Positions 24,634 through 31,804 of a DNA stretch of 40,772 nucleotides are shown here, piece by piece. The translations under genes and the position numbers were made by a program. The notes beneath the pieces are model-generated. The model saw nothing but the letters and a program-made list of their open reading frames with translations, searched no databases and was not told the DNA's origin. Numbering within the stretch: position 1 is the first letter of the stretch; each line of letters begins with the position of its first letter. Source of the stretch: Pseudomonadota bacterium (lineage in GTDB: Bacteria > Pseudomonadota > Gammaproteobacteria > Steroidobacterales > Steroidobacteraceae); the NCBI GenBank assembly GCA_023423065.1, contig JAFAGC010000024.1:1-40772 (forward strand), read 5' to 3'.

Positions 24634-25188
24634 TCAGTCGATCCGGTTCACCTTGGGGATGCCGAATTGTCCTTCGAGCATCGCGACCTTGTCGATGTCG
24701 ATGCGCCCGATGATGTTCACGATGGTGAATTCGCGCGGTTCGCTCGCGACCACGGCGAGTCCCTCGATCCGGTCGCCGACCATGCGGACGAACACGTCCA
24801 CGGCCTCGCGCGCATCGCGCTTGCGCGATTGCACGAGCGGACTCCATCCGCCGCCCGACAACTGTCTGCGCACGGCATCGATGTCGGCCTTGTCGTAGGC
24901 GCCGTCGTGATCGAATTCGAAGGAGCGGACCTGGATGGACTTGATGTCTCCCAGCAGGCTGAGCGCGGCCGCTTCCTCGGCATCGCCGGGCTCCTCGACC
25001 GAGCGGGCAATTCTCGACAGCGTGCGCAACATGAAGCCATTGACCGAGATGTCGACCGAATCGACGGCCTTCGCCCGCAGGTGGCTGAAATCGGGTATCC
25101 GGAGTTCGGCGCCGGTATCGGCGGCCAGGGACGGGATTGCGAGGATGCCGGCGGCGGCGATCAGGGCCAGGGCGGGGGCTGTTTTCAC
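24634..25188 (-). CDS. DUF4252 exported protein, second paralogue
   Basis: 184 residues from GTG 25188, chosen because AGGA lies about eight bases upstream and the signal peptide KTAPALALIAAAGILAIPSLA-A follows at once; longer in-frame starts would bury it. The mature part shares the DUF4252 blocks with the protein at 23085: ELRIPDFSHLRAKAVDSVDISV, VRSFEFDHDGAYDKADIDAVRRQL and ASEPREFTIVNIIGRIDIDKV. The gene opens the sigma operon; fifteen bases separate its stop from the sigma start. Divergence between the copies is large enough to suggest an old duplication with distinct roles. Confidence 0.88.
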   Translation of the reverse strand: MKTAPALALIAAAGILAIPSLAADTGAELRIPDFSHLRAKAVDSVDISVNGFMLRTLSRIARSVEEPGDAEEAAALSLLGDIKSIQVRSFEFDHDGAYDKADIDAVRRQLSGGGWSPLVQSRKRDAREAVDVFVRMVGDRIEGLAVVASEPREFTIVNIIGRIDIDKVAMLEGQFGIPKVNRID

Positions 25189-25221
25189 GGGGCGGGTCCT
25201 ATTCGTGTGTGCCTGCCTCCC

Positions 25222-25251
25222 AATACGGGCGGCACATGGGGGCCGGGTGCA
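25222..25251 (-). promoter_or_regulatory. Possible ECF-type promoter of the sigma operon
   Basis: On the minus strand TGCACCC (25251-25245) and CGTATT (25227-25222) are separated by 17 bases and lie about 35 bases upstream of the GTG at 25188. A C-rich -35 and a CGT-type -10 are common for ECF promoters, so autoregulation is plausible. The assignment rests on this one site. Confidence 0.35.
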
Positions 25252-25279
25252 GCCCTTTGCGAAAAATACGGCCGGGAAA

Positions 25280-25828
25280 TCAGCGCACCGTGAACGGCAC
25301 CAGCGGAGAGCCCATTTCGCCGCGGGCCAGCGGGTCCCCGAAGTAGTCGTCGAAAACCAGGACTCCACGAGCCTGGTAATTGCCGACGGGCAGCTGCGAC
25401 CCGTCGGCGAGCTGGCCGGACCACATGACCGAGTACGTCCGGCTCGCGCCCGGCTCGAACGTCAGCTCCTGGGAGGCCTGGGCAAAGACCTGGTCGTCGG
25501 ACCACCGCCAGCGCACCCGGCTCGTGCCGGAGTCGACGACCACGAAATCGTAGATCTGCGCATCGTCGAACTGCACGTGGACCGTGCGGGAAGAAACATT
25601 GCTGACCTCGAGATCGAACCGGATCGGCTCGCCGAACACGAACTCCGAAGTCCTCGTCCCGGCGGAATCGAACAGAACGAGCCTGGTGACGAATGCGGCC
25701 TCCGAGCCATCAGGATGGTCTATGGGATCCATCGTATTGGACACGCAGGCCCACTTCGTCGCGGCCATCAAGAAACAGATGCCGCCGAGCAGCGCGAGTC
25801 GTGCCATGATCGTCGCTCGAGAAACCAT
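25280..25828 (-). CDS. BsuPI-domain exported protein
   Basis: 182 residues. ATG 25828 is supported by AGGAG five bases upstream. A hydrophobic N-terminus (about 8-27) acts as signal or anchor; the cysteine that follows (KWAC) does not fit a lipobox well. The rest is an immunoglobulin-like beta-sandwich with the BsuPI pattern: FGEPIRFDLEVSNVSSRTVHVQF, YDFVVVDSG, RWRWSDDQVFAQASQELTFEPGASRTYSVMW and LPVGNYQARGVLVF. BsuPI was named for an intracellular protease inhibitor of Bacillus, but most members have no tested activity. Its start codon overlaps that of the divergent CPXCG gene. Confidence 0.85.
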   Translation of the reverse strand: MVSRATIMARLALLGGICFLMAATKWACVSNTMDPIDHPDGSEAAFVTRLVLFDSAGTRTSEFVFGEPIRFDLEVSNVSSRTVHVQFDDAQIYDFVVVDSGTSRVRWRWSDDQVFAQASQELTFEPGASRTYSVMWSGQLADGSQLPVGNYQARGVLVFDDYFGDPLARGEMGSPLVPFTVR

Positions 25829-26150
25829 GAGCGCTCCTGAGAAACCACGGACGGATCACGATCCGGCGGAATTGTCTTCGTCGGATGCGGACATCGACGC
25901 CCTCTACGGACTCGAGCCCGTGATCGAAGTAGACACCGCTGGAATGGACCGCGCCATCGGGGCCGAGTTCGTCATGGTGCACTGCCCGTATTGCGGCGAA
26001 GCATTCGAAACGCGCGCCGATCCGAGCTCGGGCTCGTGCAGCTACGTGGAGGACTGCCAGGTGTGCTGCCAGCCCATCGAGATGACGCTGCGCGTCGGCG
26101 ACGACGGAGCCATCGAGGCATTCACCGCGCAACGCGGCGACAGTAGTTAG
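25827..26150 (+). CDS. CPXCG-motif cysteine-rich protein
   Basis: 107 residues. The C-terminal 60 residues carry CPYCGE (C53, C56) and a second cysteine set CSYVEDCQVCC, the signature of small CPXCG zinc-binding proteins. The first 40 residues are acidic and not part of the usual family. ATG 25827 has no good ribosome site and its bases overlap the start codon of the divergent BsuPI gene (CATG at 25826-25829). A later start, such as ATG at codon 40, would give a protein of the usual family length of about 65 residues, so the true start is uncertain. Confidence 0.75.
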   Translation: MSAPEKPRTDHDPAELSSSDADIDALYGLEPVIEVDTAGMDRAIGAEFVMVHCPYCGEAFETRADPSSGSCSYVEDCQVCCQPIEMTLRVGDDGAIEAFTAQRGDSS

Positions 26151-26162
26151 GGGGTGGAGACG

Positions 26163-26882
26163 ATGACCGGGCAGAAGGTGGCGCTGATCACGGGCGCCGG
26201 GAGCGGTATCGGCAAATCGACGGCGCTCACGTTCCTGCGCGACGGGTTCGGCGTGGTACTGGCCGGCCGGGAGAAGGACAGGCTCGAGGCGGTGGCGGCG
26301 GCCGGGGGAGGCGATTCGCTCGTCGTCGAAGCGGACGTCACGCAGCCCGACGACGTTGCCCGCCTGTTCGGCGCGACGATCGCGAAGTTCGGCCGGCTCG
26401 ACGTGTTGTTCAACAACGCGGGAGTCGGCACGCCGTTGGGCGTGAATCTCGAGGACCTGGGGTTCGAGCAGTGGCGCCGCGTGATCGACACCAACCTGAC
26501 GGGCGCGTTCCTCTGCACGCAGCATGCGTTCCGGATCATGAAGGCGCAGACGCCCCGCGGCGGGCGCATCATCAACAACGGCTCGATCTCGGCGCACGTC
26601 CCACGCGCGAATTCGGCGCCTTATACCGCCTCGAAGCACGGCATCACGGGCCTTACGAAATCGAGCTCGCTCGACGGACGCAAGTACGACATCGCGGTCG
26701 GTCAGATCGACATCGGCAATGCGCTGACCGAGCTCGCGGCGGCGCTGCCGCAGCAGGAGCCGATGATGGATGTCCGGCACGTCGCCGACGCGGTGTTGCA
26801 CATGGCCAAACTACCCTTGTCGGCTAACATCCAGTTCATGACCATCCTGCCCCCGAAGATGCCCTACATCGGCCGCGGGTAG
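26163..26882 (+). CDS. Short-chain dehydrogenase/reductase
   Basis: 239 residues from ATG 26163 (GTG 26154 is an alternative). Classical SDR marks are TGAGSGIG for the nucleotide site, NNAG, the catalytic serine in GSISAH, and Y-x-x-x-K in PYTASKHG. The residue after the second strand is AGRE, favouring NADP by family experience. The substrate is not predictable. The stop codon TAG at 26880-26882 is immediately followed by the 43-bp repeat arm. The preceding CPXCG gene ends twelve bases upstream, so the two may be co-transcribed. Confidence 0.92.
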   Translation: MTGQKVALITGAGSGIGKSTALTFLRDGFGVVLAGREKDRLEAVAAAGGGDSLVVEADVTQPDDVARLFGATIAKFGRLDVLFNNAGVGTPLGVNLEDLGFEQWRRVIDTNLTGAFLCTQHAFRIMKAQTPRGGRIINNGSISAHVPRANSAPYTASKHGITGLTKSSSLDGRKYDIAVGQIDIGNALTELAAALPQQEPMMDVRHVADAVLHMAKLPLSANIQFMTILPPKMPYIGRG

Positions 26883-26925
26883 GGGTGGGGATAGTGGTGC
26901 CGGTGTAAAAAGTGGGGATTACGCG
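26883..26925. repeat. Left arm of a 43-bp inverted repeat
   Basis: This arm matches the reverse complement of 27509-27551 at 42 of 43 positions (single T/C difference at 26895). It begins right after the SDR stop codon and contains the stop codon of the membrane protein gene (26919-26921). Within it GTGGGGAT occurs twice as a direct repeat around a GTGTAAAAAG core; the arm itself is not palindromic. Confidence 0.9.
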
Positions 26926-27467
26926 GGGGCGGTGGCCGGTGATCGGCGCGCGCTCGCGAATACGATTCCCGCGAACACCAGTTCGATGACTCCGCCCGCG
27001 AAGGCGACGGTCACCGCGCCGGCGTTGGTCGCCGCGAGGCCGAACGCCGCCAGCGCAAGTGCCGCGCCGATTGCCCAGTAGATGCGCAGGCCGTACAGCG
27101 TCGAGAAAGTGAAGTAGCGGCCGCCGATGGTCGCCAGCATCGCGATGAAGAACCACTCGACCCGCTGGAACGAAAGCAGAAAGGCGAGGGGAATCGCGAG
27201 CAGCAGCCAGATCGTCGTCTCGATGGCGAGGCCGGCCAGCGGATTGTCCTTCGCGTGGCTCCCTGGGCGGCCCAGCAACTTCGACAGCAGGATCGCGGCC
27301 GGGTGGATCAGCATGCCGCCGACGAACAGCGCGGCGATGCCGGCACGGTGGCTGACGAAATGCGCGACCAGCGCCGAGGACATCCACGCCAGCGATGACG
27401 CGAATATTCCCGCGGAACCGCCCAGGTAGGCATGGCGCATGTCAGCCTGTGCTGCGTCGATCTTCAT
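26919..27467 (-). CDS. Membrane protein, DUF7010-like
   Basis: 182 residues with five or six hydrophobic helices and few charged residues. Recognisable blocks are DMRHAYLGGSAGIFASSLAW, GGMLIHPAAILLSKLLGRPGSH, WFFIAMLATIGGRYFTFSTLYGLRIYW. I associate this pattern with the DUF7010 family of small inner-membrane proteins of unknown function, with moderate confidence. The last codon and stop lie within the left repeat arm, while the right arm sits upstream of its start, so the gene is bracketed by the inverted repeat. It lies downstream of the DesR-like gene on the same strand, 84 bases away. Confidence 0.8.
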   Translation of the reverse strand: MKIDAAQADMRHAYLGGSAGIFASSLAWMSSALVAHFVSHRAGIAALFVGGMLIHPAAILLSKLLGRPGSHAKDNPLAGLAIETTIWLLLAIPLAFLLSFQRVEWFFIAMLATIGGRYFTFSTLYGLRIYWAIGAALALAAFGLAATNAGAVTVAFAGGVIELVFAGIVFASARRSPATAPA

Positions 27468-27508
27468 GAGACTCCCTGTTCCTGGATTCTTCTTGTGCGG
27501 GGTGGGGG

Positions 27509-27551
27509 CGCGTAATCCCCACTTTTTACACCGGCACCGCTATCCCCACCC
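27509..27551. repeat. Right arm of the 43-bp inverted repeat
   Basis: Reverse complement of 26883-26925 with one mismatch. Its outer end overlaps the last base of the stop codon of the DesR-like gene (27551-27553), mirroring the left arm, whose outer end touches the SDR stop codon. A transcript crossing both arms could fold into a 43-base-pair stem with the membrane gene in the loop. Confidence 0.9.
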
Positions 27552-28153
27552 TACAGCCAGCCTTTCTGGCGGGCGAGGCGGTAGGCGTCGATGCGGTTGT
27601 TGGCGCCGAGTTTGCCGATGGCTTCGGAGAGGTAGTTGCGCACGGTGCCGGGGGAGAGGCCTAACTGCTCGGCGATCTGCGGCGCGGAGAGGCCTTCGCC
27701 CGAGAGGCGCAGGGTCTGGCGTTCGCGGTCGTTGAGGGGATCCGATTCGTTCCAGGCTTCGACCGCGAGCGCGGGGTCGATCGCGCGACCGCCGCGGCTC
27801 ACGCTGCGCAGCGCCTCGGCGAGTTTCTCCGCGGGCGAGTCCTTGAGTAGATAGCCCTTCACGCCGGCGTCGAGCGCGCGGCGCAGGTATCCCTGGCGCG
27901 CGAACGTGGTGACGATCACCACCTTGCAGGGCAGGGCTTCCTCCTGGATCTTCTGCGCGAGCTCGATGCCCGTGAGCCCGGGCATCTCGATGTCGGTGAC
28001 CACGATGTCGGGTTGCAACCGGCGACAGTCGATGAGCGCCTGCGCCCCGTCGGCCGCGGCGCCGAGCACTTCGATGTCGCGTTCGAGCTTGAGCAGCGCG
28101 CCGAGCGCGCCGCGGACCATGGCCTGATCTTCCGCGAGCAGGATGCGGATCAT
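27551..28153 (-). CDS. DesR-type (NarL family) response regulator
   Basis: 200 residues. Receiver with the acidic pair in LLAEDQ, phosphoacceptor D54 in VVTDIEMPG, T in IVTTFAR and K in YLLKDSPAEKL; then a LuxR/GerE helix-turn-helix at about 135-195 (DRERQTLRLSGEGLSAPQIAEQLGLSPGTVRNYLSEA). The receiver and output pattern is that of DesR and LnrK regulators, which work with DesK-type kinases. The kinase gene is directly upstream with a 7-base gap. The expected target is the ABC exporter encoded in the same operon. Confidence 0.93.
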   Translation of the reverse strand: MIRILLAEDQAMVRGALGALLKLERDIEVLGAAADGAQALIDCRRLQPDIVVTDIEMPGLTGIELAQKIQEEALPCKVVIVTTFARQGYLRRALDAGVKGYLLKDSPAEKLAEALRSVSRGGRAIDPALAVEAWNESDPLNDRERQTLRLSGEGLSAPQIAEQLGLSPGTVRNYLSEAIGKLGANNRIDAYRLARQKGWL

Positions 28154-28160
28154 GCGCGGC

Positions 28161-29303
28161 TCACGCGGCGACCGGAACCGTCGCGCGCAGCAAGGTTCCG
28201 CCGTCCTGGTTGGGAATCAGCGCGAGCGATCCGCCGACGCTGTCGAGGCGCTCGCGCATGCCATTCAGGCCGTTGCCCGGAACGATGCGTCCGCCGCGGC
28301 CGTCGTCGGCCACCTCGACGACCACCGCGCTCGGCTCCTTGCGCACGCGGATCGTCACGCCCTTCGCGCCGGCGTGCCGGCGGATGTTCGTCGCCGCCTC
28401 GCGCAGGGAAAGCGCGAGCGCGGTCTCGCGATCGTGCGGCAGCTTCACGTTTTCGGTCTCGCACTTGACCTTCATGCCCTGCGCCTCGAGCAGCGCGGTC
28501 GCCGCGAGCAGTTCCGCCGAGAGCGCGGTGCTGCGGATGCCGGAGACGGCATTGCGCACCTGCGACAGCGAATCGCGCGCCACCCGCTCGACTTCCTCCA
28601 TCTCGCGGCGCGCGGCGTCCAGGTCGCGGTCGATGAGCTTGCGCGCGAGTTCCGACTTCAGCGCCACGACCGACAACGTGTGACCTAACAGGTCGTGCAG
28701 GTCGCGCCCGATGCGCTCGCGTTCGGCGAGCGTGGCGAGCCGCAGAATCTCCTCGTTGCTGCGGCGAAGCTGCATCTGATGCTTGTGGGCGTAAGCGGTG
28801 AAGATGGCGATGATCGCGAGGGTGACCGACGGGATCAGCGCGGAGACCATGGTGTTCGTGTTCGCGCCGAGCAGCGACATCTCGATCATGAATGCGATCA
28901 TCGACAGGATGATGAACACGACCGCCTGCCGCGTCGTCGCGGTGTACGCCAGGAGGAAGTAGCCGAAGATCAGGTAGCCGAGCGATGAGAAATTGAACGG
29001 CGCCAGCAAGAACCCGAGTGCGAAGACCCCGGCGATGTAGCTCAAACGCACCTTGTTGGAGCCGCCGTAGAAATAGGCGCACAGGTGCAGGTAGATGAAG
29101 AAAGGGACGCTGATCAGCGTCGGCAGGATGACGCCGCTGAACGACTGTCGCGCGAGTACCGCCCAGACGAACAACCACACCAGGTTGATCAGGATCACGA
29201 ACGGCATCGCGCGCATCATGCGGCCGTCGGAACGGGTCATGTAGCCGACCATCGAGGTCGGCGGCGGATCCTTGATGTTCCTGATGAGTTGCGCGGGAGT
29301 CAT
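28161..29303 (-). CDS. DesK-type sensor histidine kinase
   Basis: 380 residues from ATG 29303. Residues about 30-165 hold five or six transmembrane helices with very short loops, the design of DesK and LnrJ, which sense the state of the membrane. A HisKA_3 domain follows with H203 in ERERIGRDLHDLLGHTLSVV, and an ATPase domain with SLREAATNIRRHA (N box), VADDGRGG and NGLNGMRERL. It is encoded between the ABC permease and the response regulator. TAGGAT ten bases before the start overlaps the permease stop codon and could be a weak internal promoter. Confidence 0.93.
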   Translation of the reverse strand: MTPAQLIRNIKDPPPTSMVGYMTRSDGRMMRAMPFVILINLVWLFVWAVLARQSFSGVILPTLISVPFFIYLHLCAYFYGGSNKVRLSYIAGVFALGFLLAPFNFSSLGYLIFGYFLLAYTATTRQAVVFIILSMIAFMIEMSLLGANTNTMVSALIPSVTLAIIAIFTAYAHKHQMQLRRSNEEILRLATLAERERIGRDLHDLLGHTLSVVALKSELARKLIDRDLDAARREMEEVERVARDSLSQVRNAVSGIRSTALSAELLAATALLEAQGMKVKCETENVKLPHDRETALALSLREAATNIRRHAGAKGVTIRVRKEPSAVVVEVADDGRGGRIVPGNGLNGMRERLDSVGGSLALIPNQDGGTLLRATVPVAA

Positions 29304-29316
29304 GACGGCCGGAATC

Positions 29317-30807
29317 CTAGCGCATGTCGACGTCGTCGATCTGCAGCCGGAATTCGCCCTCCGGCCCCATCGACATGAAGCCGATGGCGCGTATCCGCCT
29401 CGTGTCGGGCACGAAGTCGGCCAGCGGCACCCGCACCTCGCGCCACTCCGCGCCGGCCTCGAACGGGTAGGTGGACGGTATCTGGACGTCACCGGCGAAG
29501 AACATGACGAGATACTTCTGTCCGTCCCCCCGTGTCTGGAAGGTGAGCTCGGTCCGGCCGGAATAGTCCATTTCGCCAGCCATCGGCGGTCCCTCGGGAA
29601 AGAACATCGTTCCCGCCACCGGGTAGGCCGATCCCGGCCGGATGGTTCCTGAAATCTCGAGCGCTCCGGCGGACCGCTGCGCGCCGCCTTCGACCACCCT
29701 GATGGCCGCCTTCGAGTTGCCACCCTGGTACTCGTCGCCCGAGGCGACGAAGCCGATGCCGTACTTCGCCTCGGTCTTGCCATCGTCGAAGTTCGAGATC
29801 AGGCCGTCCGATGGGGCGGCCACGCCGGCCTTCACGGCATCTGCGGCGTCACCCGTTGCAGCGGGCGCGTTCGCATCCGCGGAGGCCGGCGCGGCCGCGG
29901 TGACCTTCGAATTGCCACCCACGACGCCGGCGATCACGAGGCCGATGGAGCCCCACAACACGGTCAGGGTGGCGACGCGACGCAGCGCGATCGAGCCACC
30001 CTTGCGACGCGCGCCGAACAGCCGGAAACCGCCGTTGTTCAGCCGGCGCATCGCGAGCCAGAAGAAGATCACCGTGACTCCGGCCAGCGCCGCGGCGTGG
30101 GTCGCGAGCGAACCGGTCGAGGGACCCCCGACGGTCGCCAGCGAGATCTGCGAGAGATGGAATGCCGGCCACACCGGTGCGATGTCGACGATGAACTTGG
30201 GCAGCATCTGCATCGGGAACAGGAGTCCGGACAGGAACGCCATCGGGAGAAAGATCAGGTTGACGATGGCGGGCGCGGCCTGTCCCGACACCCACGAGCC
30301 GATCGCAAGGCCGATCGCGCAGAAGGGCAACGTGCCGAGCACGTTGATCGCGAAGATCTTCACGGCCTGCACGAAGGTCAGCGGCACCTTCGCGACGAAC
30401 ACGGCCAGCACCAGCAGCAACACCGAGATGATCGCGACGAACAGCATCGCCATCACCGCGCGCGCGAATAGATAGGAGCCCGGCGGCTGCGGCAAGGCCT
30501 GCCGTAGCGTGAGCAAACCCTGCTCGCGCTCGATCGCGAGCGACACGCCGAATCCGAACAGCCCGGGGCCCATCGTGCCGAACACGCCGTACGTCGCCAG
30601 CGTGTACTGCGCGAGCCCGCCGTTGCCGCGCAGGCTGCCGAGCATGATGCCGAACAGGCAATAGAACATGATCGGGAAGAACAGCGTCGGCACCGAGAAT
30701 GCCGGCGTGCGCAACGCCTTCAGGAACTCGACGTGCATGTCGCCCAGGTAGGCGCTCCAGGTACGCGAGGCGGACATCGTCGAAACCGCTTCGTAGGGTG
30801 AGTTCAC
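29317..30807 (-). CDS. ABC-2 type permease fused to a C-terminal CIA30-like beta-sandwich domain
   Basis: 496 residues from GTG 30807, which overlaps the ATPase stop (GTGA). The first 320 residues are an ABC-2 permease with about six or seven membrane helices (MFYCLFGIMLGSL, GFGVSLAIEREQGLLTLRQALP, FLPMAFLSGLLFPMQMLP, SQISLATVGG). After a last helix and an Ala-rich linker, residues about 333-496 read LISNFDDGKTEAKYGIG ... EFRLQIDDVDMR, the start and end signature of the CIA30 / galactose-binding-like fold. With an even membrane topology this domain would face the periplasm. ABC-2 permeases normally lack such a domain, so this fusion is unusual. It would export or extract a lipid-like or amphipathic compound, by analogy with LnrLMN. 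Confidence 0.88.
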   Translation of the reverse strand: MNSPYEAVSTMSASRTWSAYLGDMHVEFLKALRTPAFSVPTLFFPIMFYCLFGIMLGSLRGNGGLAQYTLATYGVFGTMGPGLFGFGVSLAIEREQGLLTLRQALPQPPGSYLFARAVMAMLFVAIISVLLLVLAVFVAKVPLTFVQAVKIFAINVLGTLPFCAIGLAIGSWVSGQAAPAIVNLIFLPMAFLSGLLFPMQMLPKFIVDIAPVWPAFHLSQISLATVGGPSTGSLATHAAALAGVTVIFFWLAMRRLNNGGFRLFGARRKGGSIALRRVATLTVLWGSIGLVIAGVVGGNSKVTAAAPASADANAPAATGDAADAVKAGVAAPSDGLISNFDDGKTEAKYGIGFVASGDEYQGGNSKAAIRVVEGGAQRSAGALEISGTIRPGSAYPVAGTMFFPEGPPMAGEMDYSGRTELTFQTRGDGQKYLVMFFAGDVQIPSTYPFEAGAEWREVRVPLADFVPDTRRIRAIGFMSMGPEGEFRLQIDDVDMR

Positions 30808-31706
30808 GACTGGGTCTCCCGGTTCGCGGCCGTGATCTCGGAGAAGGCCTCCGCGAGCCCCGCGCGGCGCACCTCGATGTCCTCGAGCGCCGGATCCTCG
30901 CGGAACAGGCGCGCGAGCAGCGCCTCCGCTTCGTGGGTCCACAGGGTGATGCGATCCCGGTCGGTATCGAGCTGCAGCACTTCCGGCCACCCGCGAATGG
31001 CCTCCGGTGCGATGCGGGTGATGAAACTGACCTGCTTGCGGGATACGTGGCTGCGGATGTCGTCCACCGTGCCGCCGGTCACCTTGCGTCCGCGCACCAT
31101 CACGACGACCCGGTCCGCGAGCGCCTCGGCTTCTTCCAGGTAGTGAGTCGTGAGCACGATGGAGCAACCCTCGTGCTTGAGGTCGCGCACGACCTGCCAC
31201 AGCGCCTCGCGAGCCTGCACGTCGAGACCCACGGTCGGTTCGTCGAGAAACAGCAGTTCGGGACGCCCGACGATGGCGAGCGCGAACTGCACCTGGCGCT
31301 TCTGTCCGCCGGAGAGTTTGCCGTAGCGGCGCTTCGCGAGGCTCTCGAGGGACAGGCGCTTCAAGACCTCGTCCGGGTCGTACGGGGTGGGGTAGTAGCT
31401 CGCGACCTGCGCGATCAGCTCGCGCGGGCTCATCACGGCCGGCAACGCGACCTCCTGCATCATCACGCCGATGCGCCGCCGGCCCTCGATTTCCTGCGGG
31501 TCGTGACCGAAGAGCTGCGCGGTTCCCGCGTCGGCGCGCTGCAGGCCTAACAAGATCGAGATCGCGGTGGATTTGCCGGCGCCGTTCGGTCCGAGCAACG
31601 CGGTCAGTTCGCCGCGTTGCGCGGCGAAATCGAATCCATCGAGCGCGTCGAGTTTGCCGAACGTCTTGCGTGCGCCTTCCAGGCTCGCGAGCGGGGTCTG
31701 CGACAT
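30804..31706 (-). CDS. ABC transporter ATPase subunit, drug/lipid exporter type
   Basis: 300 residues. Walker A GPNGAGKST at 39-47, Q-loop in GVMMQEVALPA, signature LSGGQKRQ, Walker B LLFLDEP, D-loop VGLD and H-loop TTHYLEEAE are all intact. The C-terminal 80 residues form the small extra domain common in CcmA/NatA-like subunits. GGAGGGACCTC before ATG 31706 is a strong ribosome site. It is the first gene of the operon ATPase, permease-CIA30, DesK-like kinase, DesR-like regulator; promoter elements should lie in 31707-31804, where none is obvious. Confidence 0.95.
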   Translation of the reverse strand: MSQTPLASLEGARKTFGKLDALDGFDFAAQRGELTALLGPNGAGKSTAISILLGLQRADAGTAQLFGHDPQEIEGRRRIGVMMQEVALPAVMSPRELIAQVASYYPTPYDPDEVLKRLSLESLAKRRYGKLSGGQKRQVQFALAIVGRPELLFLDEPTVGLDVQAREALWQVVRDLKHEGCSIVLTTHYLEEAEALADRVVVMVRGRKVTGGTVDDIRSHVSRKQVSFITRIAPEAIRGWPEVLQLDTDRDRITLWTHEAEALLARLFREDPALEDIEVRRAGLAEAFSEITAANRETQS

Positions 31707-31804
31707 GAGGTCCCTCCAGTAGGTGGAAGCATGGCGCGAGGCCGCGGATTCTTTCAGTCGAACTCGTCAGCCCTCGGTGCTGACAACTGTCATGTCCTGG
31801 CTCG

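Noticed and set aside
26883..27551. Insertion sequence with terminal inverted repeats
   Set aside because: The enclosed gene is a small membrane protein, not a transposase, and no target-site duplication flanks the arms.
29314..29319. TAGGAT before the DesK-like gene as an independent promoter
   Set aside because: The hexamer is largely the stop codon of the permease gene and no -35 is visible; chance is likely.
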